A DNA stretch of 64,000 nucleotides from contig NZ_ABJL02000008.1 of assembly GCF_000172175.1 (NCBI RefSeq), forward strand, positions 2,480,001-2,544,000, given 5' to 3'. Positions 54,488-62,522 of the stretch are shown here, in pieces. This DNA is from Bacteroides intestinalis DSM 17393. Its GTDB lineage: Bacteria; Bacteroidota; Bacteroidia; Bacteroidales; Bacteroidaceae. Each line of letters starts with the position of its first letter. Positions within the stretch are counted from its first letter, which is position 1. The notes beneath the pieces were generated by a model, which was not told the origin of the DNA, did not search any database, and saw nothing but the letters and a program-made list of their open reading frames with translations. Made by a program: the position numbers and the translations under genes.

Positions 54488-54729
54488 CTTACTTCTATGC
54501 GTAGAAAGTGGCTTTAATAATTTTAATTTGAGAACGGTTATTTATTGCATTCCCCTATAAATTCCGCTAAAGTTTACAACGGATGACAATAAGTGACGGG
54601 TCTCACGCACATTTGTATATATACCTTGTATATACCCAAATGGAGCGTGGGGTTATCACTTGTATCGTTGTAAGGTCCTAGCGGAGCCTTTAGGGGATAT
54701 GAGTAGATAGTTTCCTACGCTCTTTTTTT
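54488..54729 (+). ncRNA. Structured non-coding RNA of about 240 nt, possibly 6S-like
   Basis: The transcript runs from a consensus promoter to a T7 tract. Its ends pair (GCGTAGAAA 54499-54507 with TTTCCTACGC 54711-54720). Within lies a long interrupted hairpin: CCCCTA/TAGGGG (54552, 54690), CCGCTA/TAGCGG (54564, 54679), TTTACAACG/CGTTGTAAG (54573, 54666), CTCACGC/GCGTGGG (54602, 54645), CATTTG/CAAATG (54610, 54637). A large asymmetric internal loop separates the closing stem from the long arm. One long rod with a loop near its base and paired ends recalls 6S RNA or the Bacteroidales-1 motif, but I cannot confirm the family. It could instead be a leader of the next gene, though the T-tract argues for an independent transcript. 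Confidence 0.65.
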
Positions 54730-54775
54730 ATAAACCACGCATCACAGGGAAATGATGCGGCAACCAAAATAAACA

Positions 54776-55111
54776 ATGTACGAGGACTTCAAAGAATGTG
54801 TCATCCGATTAATGCAACATCCCATCATGAGCAAACCTGTTTCTTTTTTAAGCGATTCCGAATGCCTGCAAGCCTATGATCTTATCAAACAATTAATCGA
54901 CCTATCCGTGAACGAAGAGTACACCCAACTGGATTATATCCAAATGGCACGCCTCAAATACCACCTTGGAGAATTGGCCTATCAATTAAATACCGACAAC
55001 GACACTACACTCCTGCACTACAAATCCCTTCCCCACCTGTTAGAAAAAGGCGGTTTCGACCTCAGTCTCCGTAAATGGGCAGAACTAGTCAGCCTGAGGA
55101 CAAAAGAATAA
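54776..55111 (+). CDS. Small conserved-looking protein of unknown function
   Basis: The 111-residue protein has no signal peptide or membrane segment. It is predicted largely helical (LMQHPIMSKPVSFLSDSECLQAYDLIKQLIDLS) with a balanced acidic/basic composition, and no domain is recognised. Its leader contains a small hairpin (GCATCA/TGATGC, about 54739-54757) just after the T-tract of the structured RNA. It lies 146 bases before the large AlbA_2 protein gene on the same strand and could be co-transcribed. The frame has normal codon use, which supports a real gene. Confidence 0.65.
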   Translation: MYEDFKECVIRLMQHPIMSKPVSFLSDSECLQAYDLIKQLIDLSVNEEYTQLDYIQMARLKYHLGELAYQLNTDNDTTLLHYKSLPHLLEKGGFDLSLRKWAELVSLRTKE

Positions 55112-55257
55112 AAAGAGCTCAAAGAGTTGTCCGCATTTTTACTTCTGAATATTTTTACATGTTTTTTACGGATAGCCTTTGCAGTTCAATAAAAAATACA
55201 TAAATTGCCGTATTTAAAAACACGAAGGCTGTATTGCCCGATAATAGAAATAAAACT

Positions 55258-58200
55258 ATGCAGTATGAGAAGGATGTGATTTACTCCCTGAAAGTAACCG
55301 GGACCATGATAACAAATGATTGTCATTATTATCTGATAGAAAATGAAGGAATCAAATACAAGGTGAAAATGCTGAAATTCCAGCACAAGCTACCGGTTCC
55401 CGATGAAGTGAAATGTATCGTTTATAGCTATGATGCCGATGACACTCCTCTCTTTGCACAACATAAAGGTGAAATATCACGCAAACTTTATACAGTCGGC
55501 AGCACTTACCCTTTCGTTGTGCAACAAAAGCCAGGTTATCAATCCGGACACCGCAATATCTATTATGGATATGATATGAATGGCATACGCGCCTTAATCC
55601 AGGTAGGAATAGGGAAAGAATTGACTATAGGAAGAAATGTCCGCTGCACGGTCAAGCATATCAATCCGGATGGAATCTTGGGCGTCGTTCCTGTCAACCA
55701 GGAAATGGACTGTGAAACCAATTTCATCACCTTCGAGCAATTGATGCATAACATCCATACCGAACAACTGCCAGCCTGCATTCAACTGGAAACACTACGT
55801 ACCGACTCGACCGGAGATCCGAAAATACAGCAAGTGTTGAAACAATATGACAGTCACGAAGGAGAATGGCTACTGTCATTCCAGAGTATACTGCTTGCCA
55901 AAAGAGAAGAAAAAATAGAAAAAAAAGATTGGGAAGGAGTATGCGAATTAATACATTACCAACTTCTTATCACCGAATGGATACTTGAGGATTCCCTGTT
56001 CCTTACATTCTATTCGTCGTCCGTTGTTCAATCCCTGCGCGAAAAGGGAGAACGGGAAATATTTGTCTGCGAAGCAATACTAAAGGCCATAGAACTTATC
56101 CGGAGCAATGCTGTGGATAATTTTCTAAAACATATATTTACAAAAATACGGACTTCGGGATATTTATCCGACCGAAGCCGGAAGACCGAATTACTGACTG
56201 CCTTGTTCCGGCTGGACGACACATTAGCTGATAAAAACATGTTTACCCTCACAGAGTTCTGCCAATATATAGCCTGCAACACTTCAACTACGGAAACTTC
56301 CTCCCTGACATCCATTATAGAACTAATCAAGAGGATGATAGAGAAAACCAGAGCAGTACACGACGTTTCCCCCACTAAAATCATGCACTTACTGGCCATC
56401 TACCTGCTGCTTTGCTACAACCGCGAAGCACATACGGCAGTCTATCGCATCATGCTTTATCGCTATGCAGCTTTGGCAAGCCCTTCTTCCGCCGGGATTC
56501 TGACGGATAAGGCATTCGATGTATTGACACGGGCAAATCAATCTTACCGCCCGGAGTTTAGTTGGGAAGATGTCGTCCACTTCAAGCCTGAGCCATTCAT
56601 TACTAAATTGCGCTCATTCATGACGGATACATCTGATGATAAAGACAAGCTGATAGCCCAACATATCACACAAGGAGGACGGATACTGTTACGTAATGGA
56701 AAGTTCGGGCTCTATGCCGGTTGCAATCCGGGCGCACTGCTACCCGAACACCAGAAGGTGACGGAGATGGTGTCCGTATTCGACGACAGGATTAGTGTAT
56801 ATGCAAAGAAAGACATCAAACCGAAAGCAAATGAAGCACAAAATGTTTTTGTATTAAAAAATCTCTGGGGAGAGCTGTCAGGACAGCTATCCGGACACAT
56901 AACGGCATCTACCCAAAAGGCACCGGAAAAGATTCTTCCTACGGAGGGAACGCGTGTCAGGATCACGCTGAAAGCATTCAATCCACGTTTTCCACTGATG
57001 ATGTTTGCAGAAGTAACAGAACCGGGATACGAAGGAACCGGTGCACTACTGGCCAATGAAGTAACCCGTAGCCATATCCACAGCATGGACGGAATTTTTT
57101 ATGAAGGAGATACCTTTGAAGCCACTGTATCGAAAGTCGGGCAGAATGGGCGTCTGACATTCAGCATCCTCCGGGAGTTGTTTGAATTTGTAACGGGGAC
57201 AATCAAATACGGCCATCGTGTATATGCCAGGCTGATGCGAATCTCTAAAGGAACAGGTGTATGGGTATGTGAGGAAGGATACACACTGTTCACACCGGGC
57301 GCAACACCCTATCCTGAAGTAGGTACGGTAGCCCTGCTGGAAGTGAGGGGCATCAATGATGCAGGATACATCAATGCCACCTGTATAGAAAAATCCGATA
57401 AAGAGATAGAAGAAACTGAGGCTCTGGCTAAATTAGTCAGCGAATATATCAATTTCTGTTCTCCACAGGATGAAAAAGCCGAAGAGGAAGAGGGCAATTT
57501 CGGACCAGTCTTCACAGACGAGGATGCAATGCTGACCGGAGAGCAGTTATCGCTCCCCCTGATGTGCGAATTACCTTGGCTACTGGCAGTGACAGCGTCC
57601 GTCGAAAAGTCGCTGGTGAAACGTTACAACCTGCTGGGAACAGCTTATCTGCTGGCCGGAATGCTCAATGATTCAACCTTAAGCGAGTATCTGGCGCTAC
57701 AAATGAATTATGAGGAAAACATCTACAGTTTTGCCACCCATAACGGGCAGGCACGATGGACGCATTTTTCGCGTATAGATGACGCTGCGGTTTCACGTTA
57801 TCCTTCACTTCGCCCTAAAAAAGAAATGCTACAAATTCTCAGTTTGTTCTATACCCATAACTTCGCCCCGGAGCTTGCAGTAGGCATTGCAACCACCAAA
57901 GATGAAAACAAAGAGCGTATAGTCCGGTTGGTACTGGCCCATACTCTTTTACTCAACTCCTTACCGGCCGGCACATTAATCCCTTTACGCAATGAACTCC
58001 TGCAACGCATAGGCGCCGGAGAATTTGCATTGCCCGATGAGCCGGCGGCAAAATCCCCCTCTGCAACAGAACACGAAGACATTCCCCACATGGGTAGGGA
58101 GAATGATAAAGTAGAATTTAAATCATCCGTGGTATATCCCGCCGGACGTACCGTACCCGACATGAAACGGCAGTCGGAAATTATACTGCACACCATTGCA

Positions 58201-59295
58201 GGCTTCCTTAATGCCGCCGGCGGCACACTCTATATCGGCGTATCCGATGCAGGAGCCATAATTGGTCTGAAGGAGGACTACACCTACATGGTATGCGATT
58301 CAGATGCCTACGAACGCTTCATCCGCCAACGCATCATAGCAACAATGGGAAAGGACATCAACAGTATCATTAAAATAGATTTTCCCCGATATGGCAACCG
58401 CGAAATATGCTGCGTTACAGTGCCTTGTTATGGCAAACTGATTGAACTGAAAGGAGTGATATGGCAAAGGCAAGGCAATTCGACGGTAATGCTCGACGGC
58501 AATGCCCTGACCAAGCAGAAGAAAAGGAAAAATGAGATGTTACAGGCAGAACTTAACCAGATTGCGGAAAAGGAAATAGAGCTAATCAACGAAAGCCTGT
58601 TGCAAACCGGAGAAACACAGACAGCAGTTGCCGCCGCCTTTGCAGCCAGTCTGGAAAAGAAGAAAAAGAAAGTGGAAACCGTACCGGGAAAGGCTATGAT
58701 ACAAACATCTCTGATACGCACCAATGCGTTGACGGAAAAAGAAGATGGTACACAGATAGTATCCTATCTGTCACTGCTTAATAATGGCGGATATCTATTG
58801 AAAGACGGATACTCACATATAGACAATGCCATACTCACATTGGGAATCAGGAAAGAGGAAATCGACGGTGCACTGCTCCTCTGCTACGAGAACGGTTATG
58901 TCAACCGTGTTCCGTTGAAAATCTTATTGCAGAAGAAGCGTGATTATGTTTATAAGAATGGTGTGAACAGAGATTCACATTTAATATTCGCTACCATTGA
59001 AAATGGTGAACCGCACGTCCTGGTACGTACCGCCAAACAAAAGAATGAATACCTGAAAATGTTTCCCGTTGCCAAAATAAAGCAGAATATGGATCTGGCT
59101 TTAAAAGGAACTCCGCTTTTCTCTTATGATTTCGGAAAGGTAATTGCCTGGGAAGTGATACCGGAAATGGAATCAGAAAAGCTACAAAAGCTCTATAATG
59201 ACAATCTGGCACATCAAGGGTATGCCATTACATCCGAAGCCGTATCTAAAGAAAGGGAACTATTACGAATAATGGGATGGAATATTGAGAATTAA
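55258..59295 (+). CDS. Large multidomain protein with S1-like segments and a Schlafen AlbA_2-type domain
   Basis: The start is ATG 55258 (MQYEKDVIYSL); the frame extends to a TTG at 55234. The 1345-residue protein has no signal peptide or membrane segment. Beta-rich OB/S1-like stretches are seen about 95-150 (IGRNVRCTVKHINPDGILGVVP), 560-640 (GDTFEATVSKVGQNGRLTFSI) and 650-710 (GTVALLEVRGINDAGYINATC), separated by helical regions. An AlbA_2/Schlafen-type domain spans about 940-1075: Glu-Phe-Lys in NDKVEFKSSVV, then GFLNAAGGTLYIGVSDAGAIIGL and REICCVTVPC. A Lys-rich coiled segment (about 1085-1140) and a winged-helix-like tail follow. AlbA_2 domains occur in ATP- or nucleic-acid-binding proteins and in some defence proteins. 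The combination suggests RNA binding; the function is unknown. Confidence 0.8.
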   Translation: MQYEKDVIYSLKVTGTMITNDCHYYLIENEGIKYKVKMLKFQHKLPVPDEVKCIVYSYDADDTPLFAQHKGEISRKLYTVGSTYPFVVQQKPGYQSGHRNIYYGYDMNGIRALIQVGIGKELTIGRNVRCTVKHINPDGILGVVPVNQEMDCETNFITFEQLMHNIHTEQLPACIQLETLRTDSTGDPKIQQVLKQYDSHEGEWLLSFQSILLAKREEKIEKKDWEGVCELIHYQLLITEWILEDSLFLTFYSSSVVQSLREKGEREIFVCEAILKAIELIRSNAVDNFLKHIFTKIRTSGYLSDRSRKTELLTALFRLDDTLADKNMFTLTEFCQYIACNTSTTETSSLTSIIELIKRMIEKTRAVHDVSPTKIMHLLAIYLLLCYNREAHTAVYRIMLYRYAALASPSSAGILTDKAFDVLTRANQSYRPEFSWEDVVHFKPEPFITKLRSFMTDTSDDKDKLIAQHITQGGRILLRNGKFGLYAGCNPGALLPEHQKVTEMVSVFDDRISVYAKKDIKPKANEAQNVFVLKNLWGELSGQLSGHITASTQKAPEKILPTEGTRVRITLKAFNPRFPLMMFAEVTEPGYEGTGALLANEVTRSHIHSMDGIFYEGDTFEATVSKVGQNGRLTFSILRELFEFVTGTIKYGHRVYARLMRISKGTGVWVCEEGYTLFTPGATPYPEVGTVALLEVRGINDAGYINATCIEKSDKEIEETEALAKLVSEYINFCSPQDEKAEEEEGNFGPVFTDEDAMLTGEQLSLPLMCELPWLLAVTASVEKSLVKRYNLLGTAYLLAGMLNDSTLSEYLALQMNYEENIYSFATHNGQARWTHFSRIDDAAVSRYPSLRPKKEMLQILSLFYTHNFAPELAVGIATTKDENKERIVRLVLAHTLLLNSLPAGTLIPLRNELLQRIGAGEFALPDEPAAKSPSATEHEDIPHMGRENDKVEFKSSVVYPAGRTVPDMKRQSEIILHTIAGFLNAAGGTLYIGVSDAGAIIGLKEDYTYMVCDSDAYERFIRQRIIATMGKDINSIIKIDFPRYGNREICCVTVPCYGKLIELKGVIWQRQGNSTVMLDGNALTKQKKRKNEMLQAELNQIAEKEIELINESLLQTGETQTAVAAAFAASLEKKKKKVETVPGKAMIQTSLIRTNALTEKEDGTQIVSYLSLLNNGGYLLKDGYSHIDNAILTLGIRKEEIDGALLLCYENGYVNRVPLKILLQKKRDYVYKNGVNRDSHLIFATIENGEPHVLVRTAKQKNEYLKMFPVAKIKQNMDLALKGTPLFSYDFGKVIAWEVIPEMESEKLQKLYNDNLAHQGYAITSEAVSKERELLRIMGWNIEN

Positions 59296-59329
59296 TGATT
59301 TACCTGTATAGCACAGGAGGTATGGACAT

Positions 59330-59391
59330 AAAAAAAGGAGTACCGCTGTACTCCAACCTTTGTTAACCTTAAATCTAATACTATGAAAAAC
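59330..59391 (-). ncRNA. Predicted ~60-nt small RNA with its own promoter and terminator
   Basis: On the minus strand a full consensus promoter (59398-59427) is followed by about 35 nt of A/U-rich sequence. A perfect hairpin comes next (GGAGTAC, loop of 4, GTACTCC; plus-strand 59337-59354) followed by seven T (59336-59330). No reading frame of note lies in it. It is convergent with the AlbA_2 gene, whose stop is at 59295, so it may end or oppose that transcript. Confidence 0.65.
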
Positions 59392-59397
59392 ACAGTG

Positions 59398-59427
59398 CAA
59401 AGGTACGGACTTTTCTGACTTTTGCAA
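59398..59427 (-). promoter_or_regulatory. Promoter of the small RNA
   Basis: Read on the minus strand: TTG (59427-59425), 19 bp, TACCTTTG (59405-59398). Spacing and -7 box match the Bacteroides consensus. Confidence 0.7.
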
Positions 59428-59559
59428 GCTCCGTGTGCGAAAACAGTGTATTTATAACACCCTTTAAGAAAATCTTCTTCGTTTTTCACTTCCTTTTTCA
59501 TATCTTTGTTCAAAAGCGAAGACTAGTTACATCTTAGCACTAAAAATAAGCAAGCTTAT

Positions 59560-59590
59560 TTTGCATTGCTTTTGGATTACATTATCTTTG
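59560..59590 (+). promoter_or_regulatory. Promoter of miaA
   Basis: TTTG (59560-59563), 19 bp, TATCTTTG (59583-59590) lie 23 bases before the miaA start codon. A second isolated TATCTTTG lies at 59501-59508 without a good -33 box. Confidence 0.8.
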
Positions 59591-59613
59591 TAGAAAAATA
59601 ATTAAAACGACTT

Positions 59614-60534
59614 ATGCCTGACTATGATTTGATAGCTATATTAGGTCCTACCGCTTCCGGAAAAACTCCTTTTGCCGCGGCACTGGCAAATGTTCTTGAC
59701 ACCGAAATCATCAGTGCGGATTCCCGGCAAATCTACCGTGGCATGGATCTTGGTACGGGTAAAGACCTCATTGACTACACCGTAAATGGAAAACAAATCC
59801 CTTATCATCTGATTGATATTGCCGATCCAGGGTACAAATACAATGTTTTCGAATATCAACGTGATTTTCTGACAGCTTACGAGACTATTAAACAAAAAGG
59901 GAAATTACCCGTTTTGTGTGGAGGTACAGGGTTATACTTAGAGTCCGTATTGAAAGGATATAAGTTGCTCCCCGTTCCCGAAAATCCGGAACTGCGTGCA
60001 CAGCTGGCTGATAAGTCTTTGGAAGAATTAACCGGGATACTGCAACAGTATAAGACCTTGCACAACACAACGGATGTGGATACGGCCAAGCGTGCTATCC
60101 GTGCTATTGAAATTGAAGAATATTACGCACATACACCGGTAGACGAGCGTACATTCCCCCTACTGAACAGCCTCATCATCGGTGTGGATATAGACCGGGA
60201 ATTACGTCGCGAAAAGATATCCCGCCGACTGCGCCAACGTCTGGATGAAGGAATGGTGGATGAAGTGCGCCGGCTGATAGAGCAAGGCATTCAACCGGAT
60301 GACTTGATTTATTACGGCCTGGAGTACAAGTATCTGACGCTCTACGTCATTGGCAAGCTGACTTACGAAGAGATGTACCGGGAACTGGAAATCGCCATTC
60401 ACCAGTTTGCCAAACGACAGATGACCTGGTTCCGGGGGATGGAACGCCGCGGATTCACCATTCACTGGATGGATGCCGGGCTGCCGATGGAAGAAAAGAT
60501 TGCTTTTGTACAAACGAAACTCAAAGGGAATTAG
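59614..60534 (+). CDS. miaA: tRNA dimethylallyltransferase
   Basis: The 306-residue cytoplasmic enzyme transfers the dimethylallyl group to A37 of tRNAs that read U-starting codons. The P-loop GPTASGKT (residues 10-17) is followed by ISADSRQIYRGMDLGTGK, LCGGTGLYLESVLKGY and the C-terminal KRQMTWFRGM motif of MiaA. The length is normal for the family. It has its own promoter and is probably co-transcribed with the lipid kinase and kdsA genes that follow (gaps of 75 and 31 bases). Confidence 0.96.
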   Translation: MPDYDLIAILGPTASGKTPFAAALANVLDTEIISADSRQIYRGMDLGTGKDLIDYTVNGKQIPYHLIDIADPGYKYNVFEYQRDFLTAYETIKQKGKLPVLCGGTGLYLESVLKGYKLLPVPENPELRAQLADKSLEELTGILQQYKTLHNTTDVDTAKRAIRAIEIEEYYAHTPVDERTFPLLNSLIIGVDIDRELRREKISRRLRQRLDEGMVDEVRRLIEQGIQPDDLIYYGLEYKYLTLYVIGKLTYEEMYRELEIAIHQFAKRQMTWFRGMERRGFTIHWMDAGLPMEEKIAFVQTKLKGN

Positions 60535-60609
60535 TATCTTTGGAGCAGCAAAGACGAAGCCTGGGAGGGTAACTAATGATTATGTAGGACTTTACTAAGA
60601 GATAACAAT

Positions 60610-61536
60610 ATGAGCGTAGAACCCGAAAAGTGGGGAGTGATATATAACCCCAAAGCCGGCACACGAAAAGTGCAGAAACGGTGGAAAGAAATAAAAGAAT
60701 ATATGGACAGCAAAGGCGTGTCTTATGACTACGTGCAGTCCGAGGGGTTCGGATCAGTGGAACGTTTGGCCGGTATTCTTGCCAATAACGGATACCGCAC
60801 AATTGTCATTGTAGGTGGTGACGGTGCACTGAATGATGCGATTAACGGCATCATGTCGTCCAATGCGGAAGATAAAAGAGAAATCGCCATAGGCATCATT
60901 CCGAACGGTATCGGGAATGACTTTGCCAAATACTGGGAAATGACCTCGGAATACAAAGATGCGGTGGATTGTATCATAAACAACCGTCGCCGGAAAATCG
61001 ATGTCGGCTTCTGCAATTATTACGACGGCGAGAAACACGTTACCCGCTATTTCCTCAATGCCATCAATATCGGTTTAGGAGCCCGCATTGTGAAAATCAG
61101 CGACCAGACCAAACGTTTCTGGGGAGTGAAATTCTTGTCTTATCTCATGGCACTCATTTCGCTTTTCTTTGAACGCAAGCTTTACCGGATGCACCTCAAA
61201 ATAAACGGAGAGCATATCCGCGGACGTATCATGACGGTTTGCATCGGTAGTGCATGGGGATATGGACAAGTTCCCAGTGCCGTTCCCTACAATGGCTGGC
61301 TCGATGTATCCGTGATCTACCGCCCGGAATTGCTACAACTTGTATCAGGCTTGTGGATGTTACTTCAAGGACGCATATTAAACCATAAAGTCGTAATGCC
61401 TTACAGGACACAGAAAGTGAAAGTACTGCGTGCACAAAATGCCTCTGTCGATCTGGATGGACGCCTCCTCGACAGACACTTCCCATTGGACATCGGCATC
61501 ATGCATGAGGCAATCACCTTGATTATACCCAACTAA
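60610..61536 (+). CDS. Diacylglycerol kinase-family lipid kinase
   Basis: The 308-residue protein has the DAGK catalytic domain: VIYNPKAGTRKVQKRW at the N-terminus, nucleotide-binding GGDGALNDAING (about 74-85) and IPNGIGNDFAKYW (about 100-112). A C-terminal beta-sandwich ends in VDLDGRLLDRHFPLDIGI. It phosphorylates diacylglycerol or a related lipid at the inner membrane; YegS/DgkB-type relatives share this plan. It has no signal peptide. The choice between diacylglycerol and another lipid such as a sphingoid base, which Bacteroides makes, cannot be settled from the sequence. Confidence 0.9.
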   Translation: MSVEPEKWGVIYNPKAGTRKVQKRWKEIKEYMDSKGVSYDYVQSEGFGSVERLAGILANNGYRTIVIVGGDGALNDAINGIMSSNAEDKREIAIGIIPNGIGNDFAKYWEMTSEYKDAVDCIINNRRRKIDVGFCNYYDGEKHVTRYFLNAINIGLGARIVKISDQTKRFWGVKFLSYLMALISLFFERKLYRMHLKINGEHIRGRIMTVCIGSAWGYGQVPSAVPYNGWLDVSVIYRPELLQLVSGLWMLLQGRILNHKVVMPYRTQKVKVLRAQNASVDLDGRLLDRHFPLDIGIMHEAITLIIPN

Positions 61537-61567
61537 AATAAACGATTAACGTAAACACCAAATACTT

Positions 61568-62371
61568 ATGTTAGAATTAAAAAATAACCCTGCCGGAAAT
61601 TTCTTTTTATTGGCAGGTCCTTGTGTGATTGAAGGGGAAGAAATGGCAATGCGCATTGCCGAACGTGTGGTAAATATCACTGAGAAACTACAGATTCCCT
61701 ACGTCTTTAAAGGTTCTTATCGCAAGGCAAACCGTTCACGCCTAGACTCATTTACAGGAATAGGTGATGAAAAAGCACTGAAAGTGTTGCAGAAAGTACA
61801 TGATACGTTTGGCGTACCCACAGTTACAGATATTCATTCTGCCGAGGAGGCTGCCATGGCTGCCGAATACGTGGACGTACTACAGATTCCGGCATTTCTT
61901 TGCCGTCAGACGGACATTCTGATAGCTGCCGCAAAGACAGGAAAGGTAGTAAATATTAAAAAAGGACAGTTCCTCTCCCCTCTTGCCATGCGCTTCGCTG
62001 CAGAAAAGGTAGTGGAAGCCGGCAATAAGGAGGTAATGATCACCGAACGTGGAACGACTTTCGGATACCAGGACCTCGTCGTAGACTATCGTGGAATACC
62101 GGAGATGCAAACTTTCGGTTATCCGGTTATTCTGGACGTCACCCACTCGCTGCAACAACCCAATCAGACAAGCGGAGTTACAGGCGGTATGCCACAGCTC
62201 ATTGAAACTGTAGCCAAAGCCGGTATTGCCGTAGGTGCCGACGGATTGTTTATTGAAACACATGAGCATCCCGAAATAGCCAAGAGCGATGGTGCCAACA
62301 TGCTGAAGCTGGATCTGCTGGAAGGATTGCTGACAAAGTTAGTACGGATAAGAGAGGCTATAAAAGGATAA
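61568..62371 (+). CDS. kdsA: 3-deoxy-8-phosphooctulonate synthase
   Basis: The 267-residue cytoplasmic enzyme condenses phosphoenolpyruvate with arabinose 5-phosphate to Kdo 8-phosphate, a lipopolysaccharide inner-core precursor. Typical blocks are LAGPCVIEGEEMAMRIAE, FKGSYRKANRSRLDSFTGIG, VTDIHSAEEA, LCRQTDILIAAAKTGKVVNIKKGQF-type residues and LDVTHSLQQPN. The metal-ligand Cys of the metal-dependent class is not in the usual N-terminal place, where LAGPCVIEG does contain a Cys that should be compared with both classes. It lies 31 bases after the lipid kinase. Confidence 0.96.
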   Translation: MLELKNNPAGNFFLLAGPCVIEGEEMAMRIAERVVNITEKLQIPYVFKGSYRKANRSRLDSFTGIGDEKALKVLQKVHDTFGVPTVTDIHSAEEAAMAAEYVDVLQIPAFLCRQTDILIAAAKTGKVVNIKKGQFLSPLAMRFAAEKVVEAGNKEVMITERGTTFGYQDLVVDYRGIPEMQTFGYPVILDVTHSLQQPNQTSGVTGGMPQLIETVAKAGIAVGADGLFIETHEHPEIAKSDGANMLKLDLLEGLLTKLVRIREAIKG

Positions 62372-62398
62372 GTTCACTCTTGTAAAGTACACTGAGAT

Positions 62399-62438
62399 AA
62401 ATGGGAATTTAGCAAGTTTTGCCGCTAGATTCCCATTT
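62399..62438 (+). terminator. Terminator after kdsA
   Basis: AAATGGGAAT (62399-62408) pairs with ATTCCCATTT (62429-62438). The stem is extended inward by TAGC/GCTA after one mismatch. It lies 27 bases after the kdsA stop, and an A-rich tract rather than a T-tract follows. Confidence 0.75.
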
Positions 62439-62522
62439 GTGTAAAAAAACAATCCTCCTCTTGTGATTTCTTTTTCTGCCTTTCGACAAATAGAGCAAGA
62501 AACAATTTTAATATTCATTCAT

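Noticed and set aside
59292..59513. 73-codon minus-strand gene
   Set aside because: It spans the small-RNA promoter and terminator and shows no protein-like conservation features.
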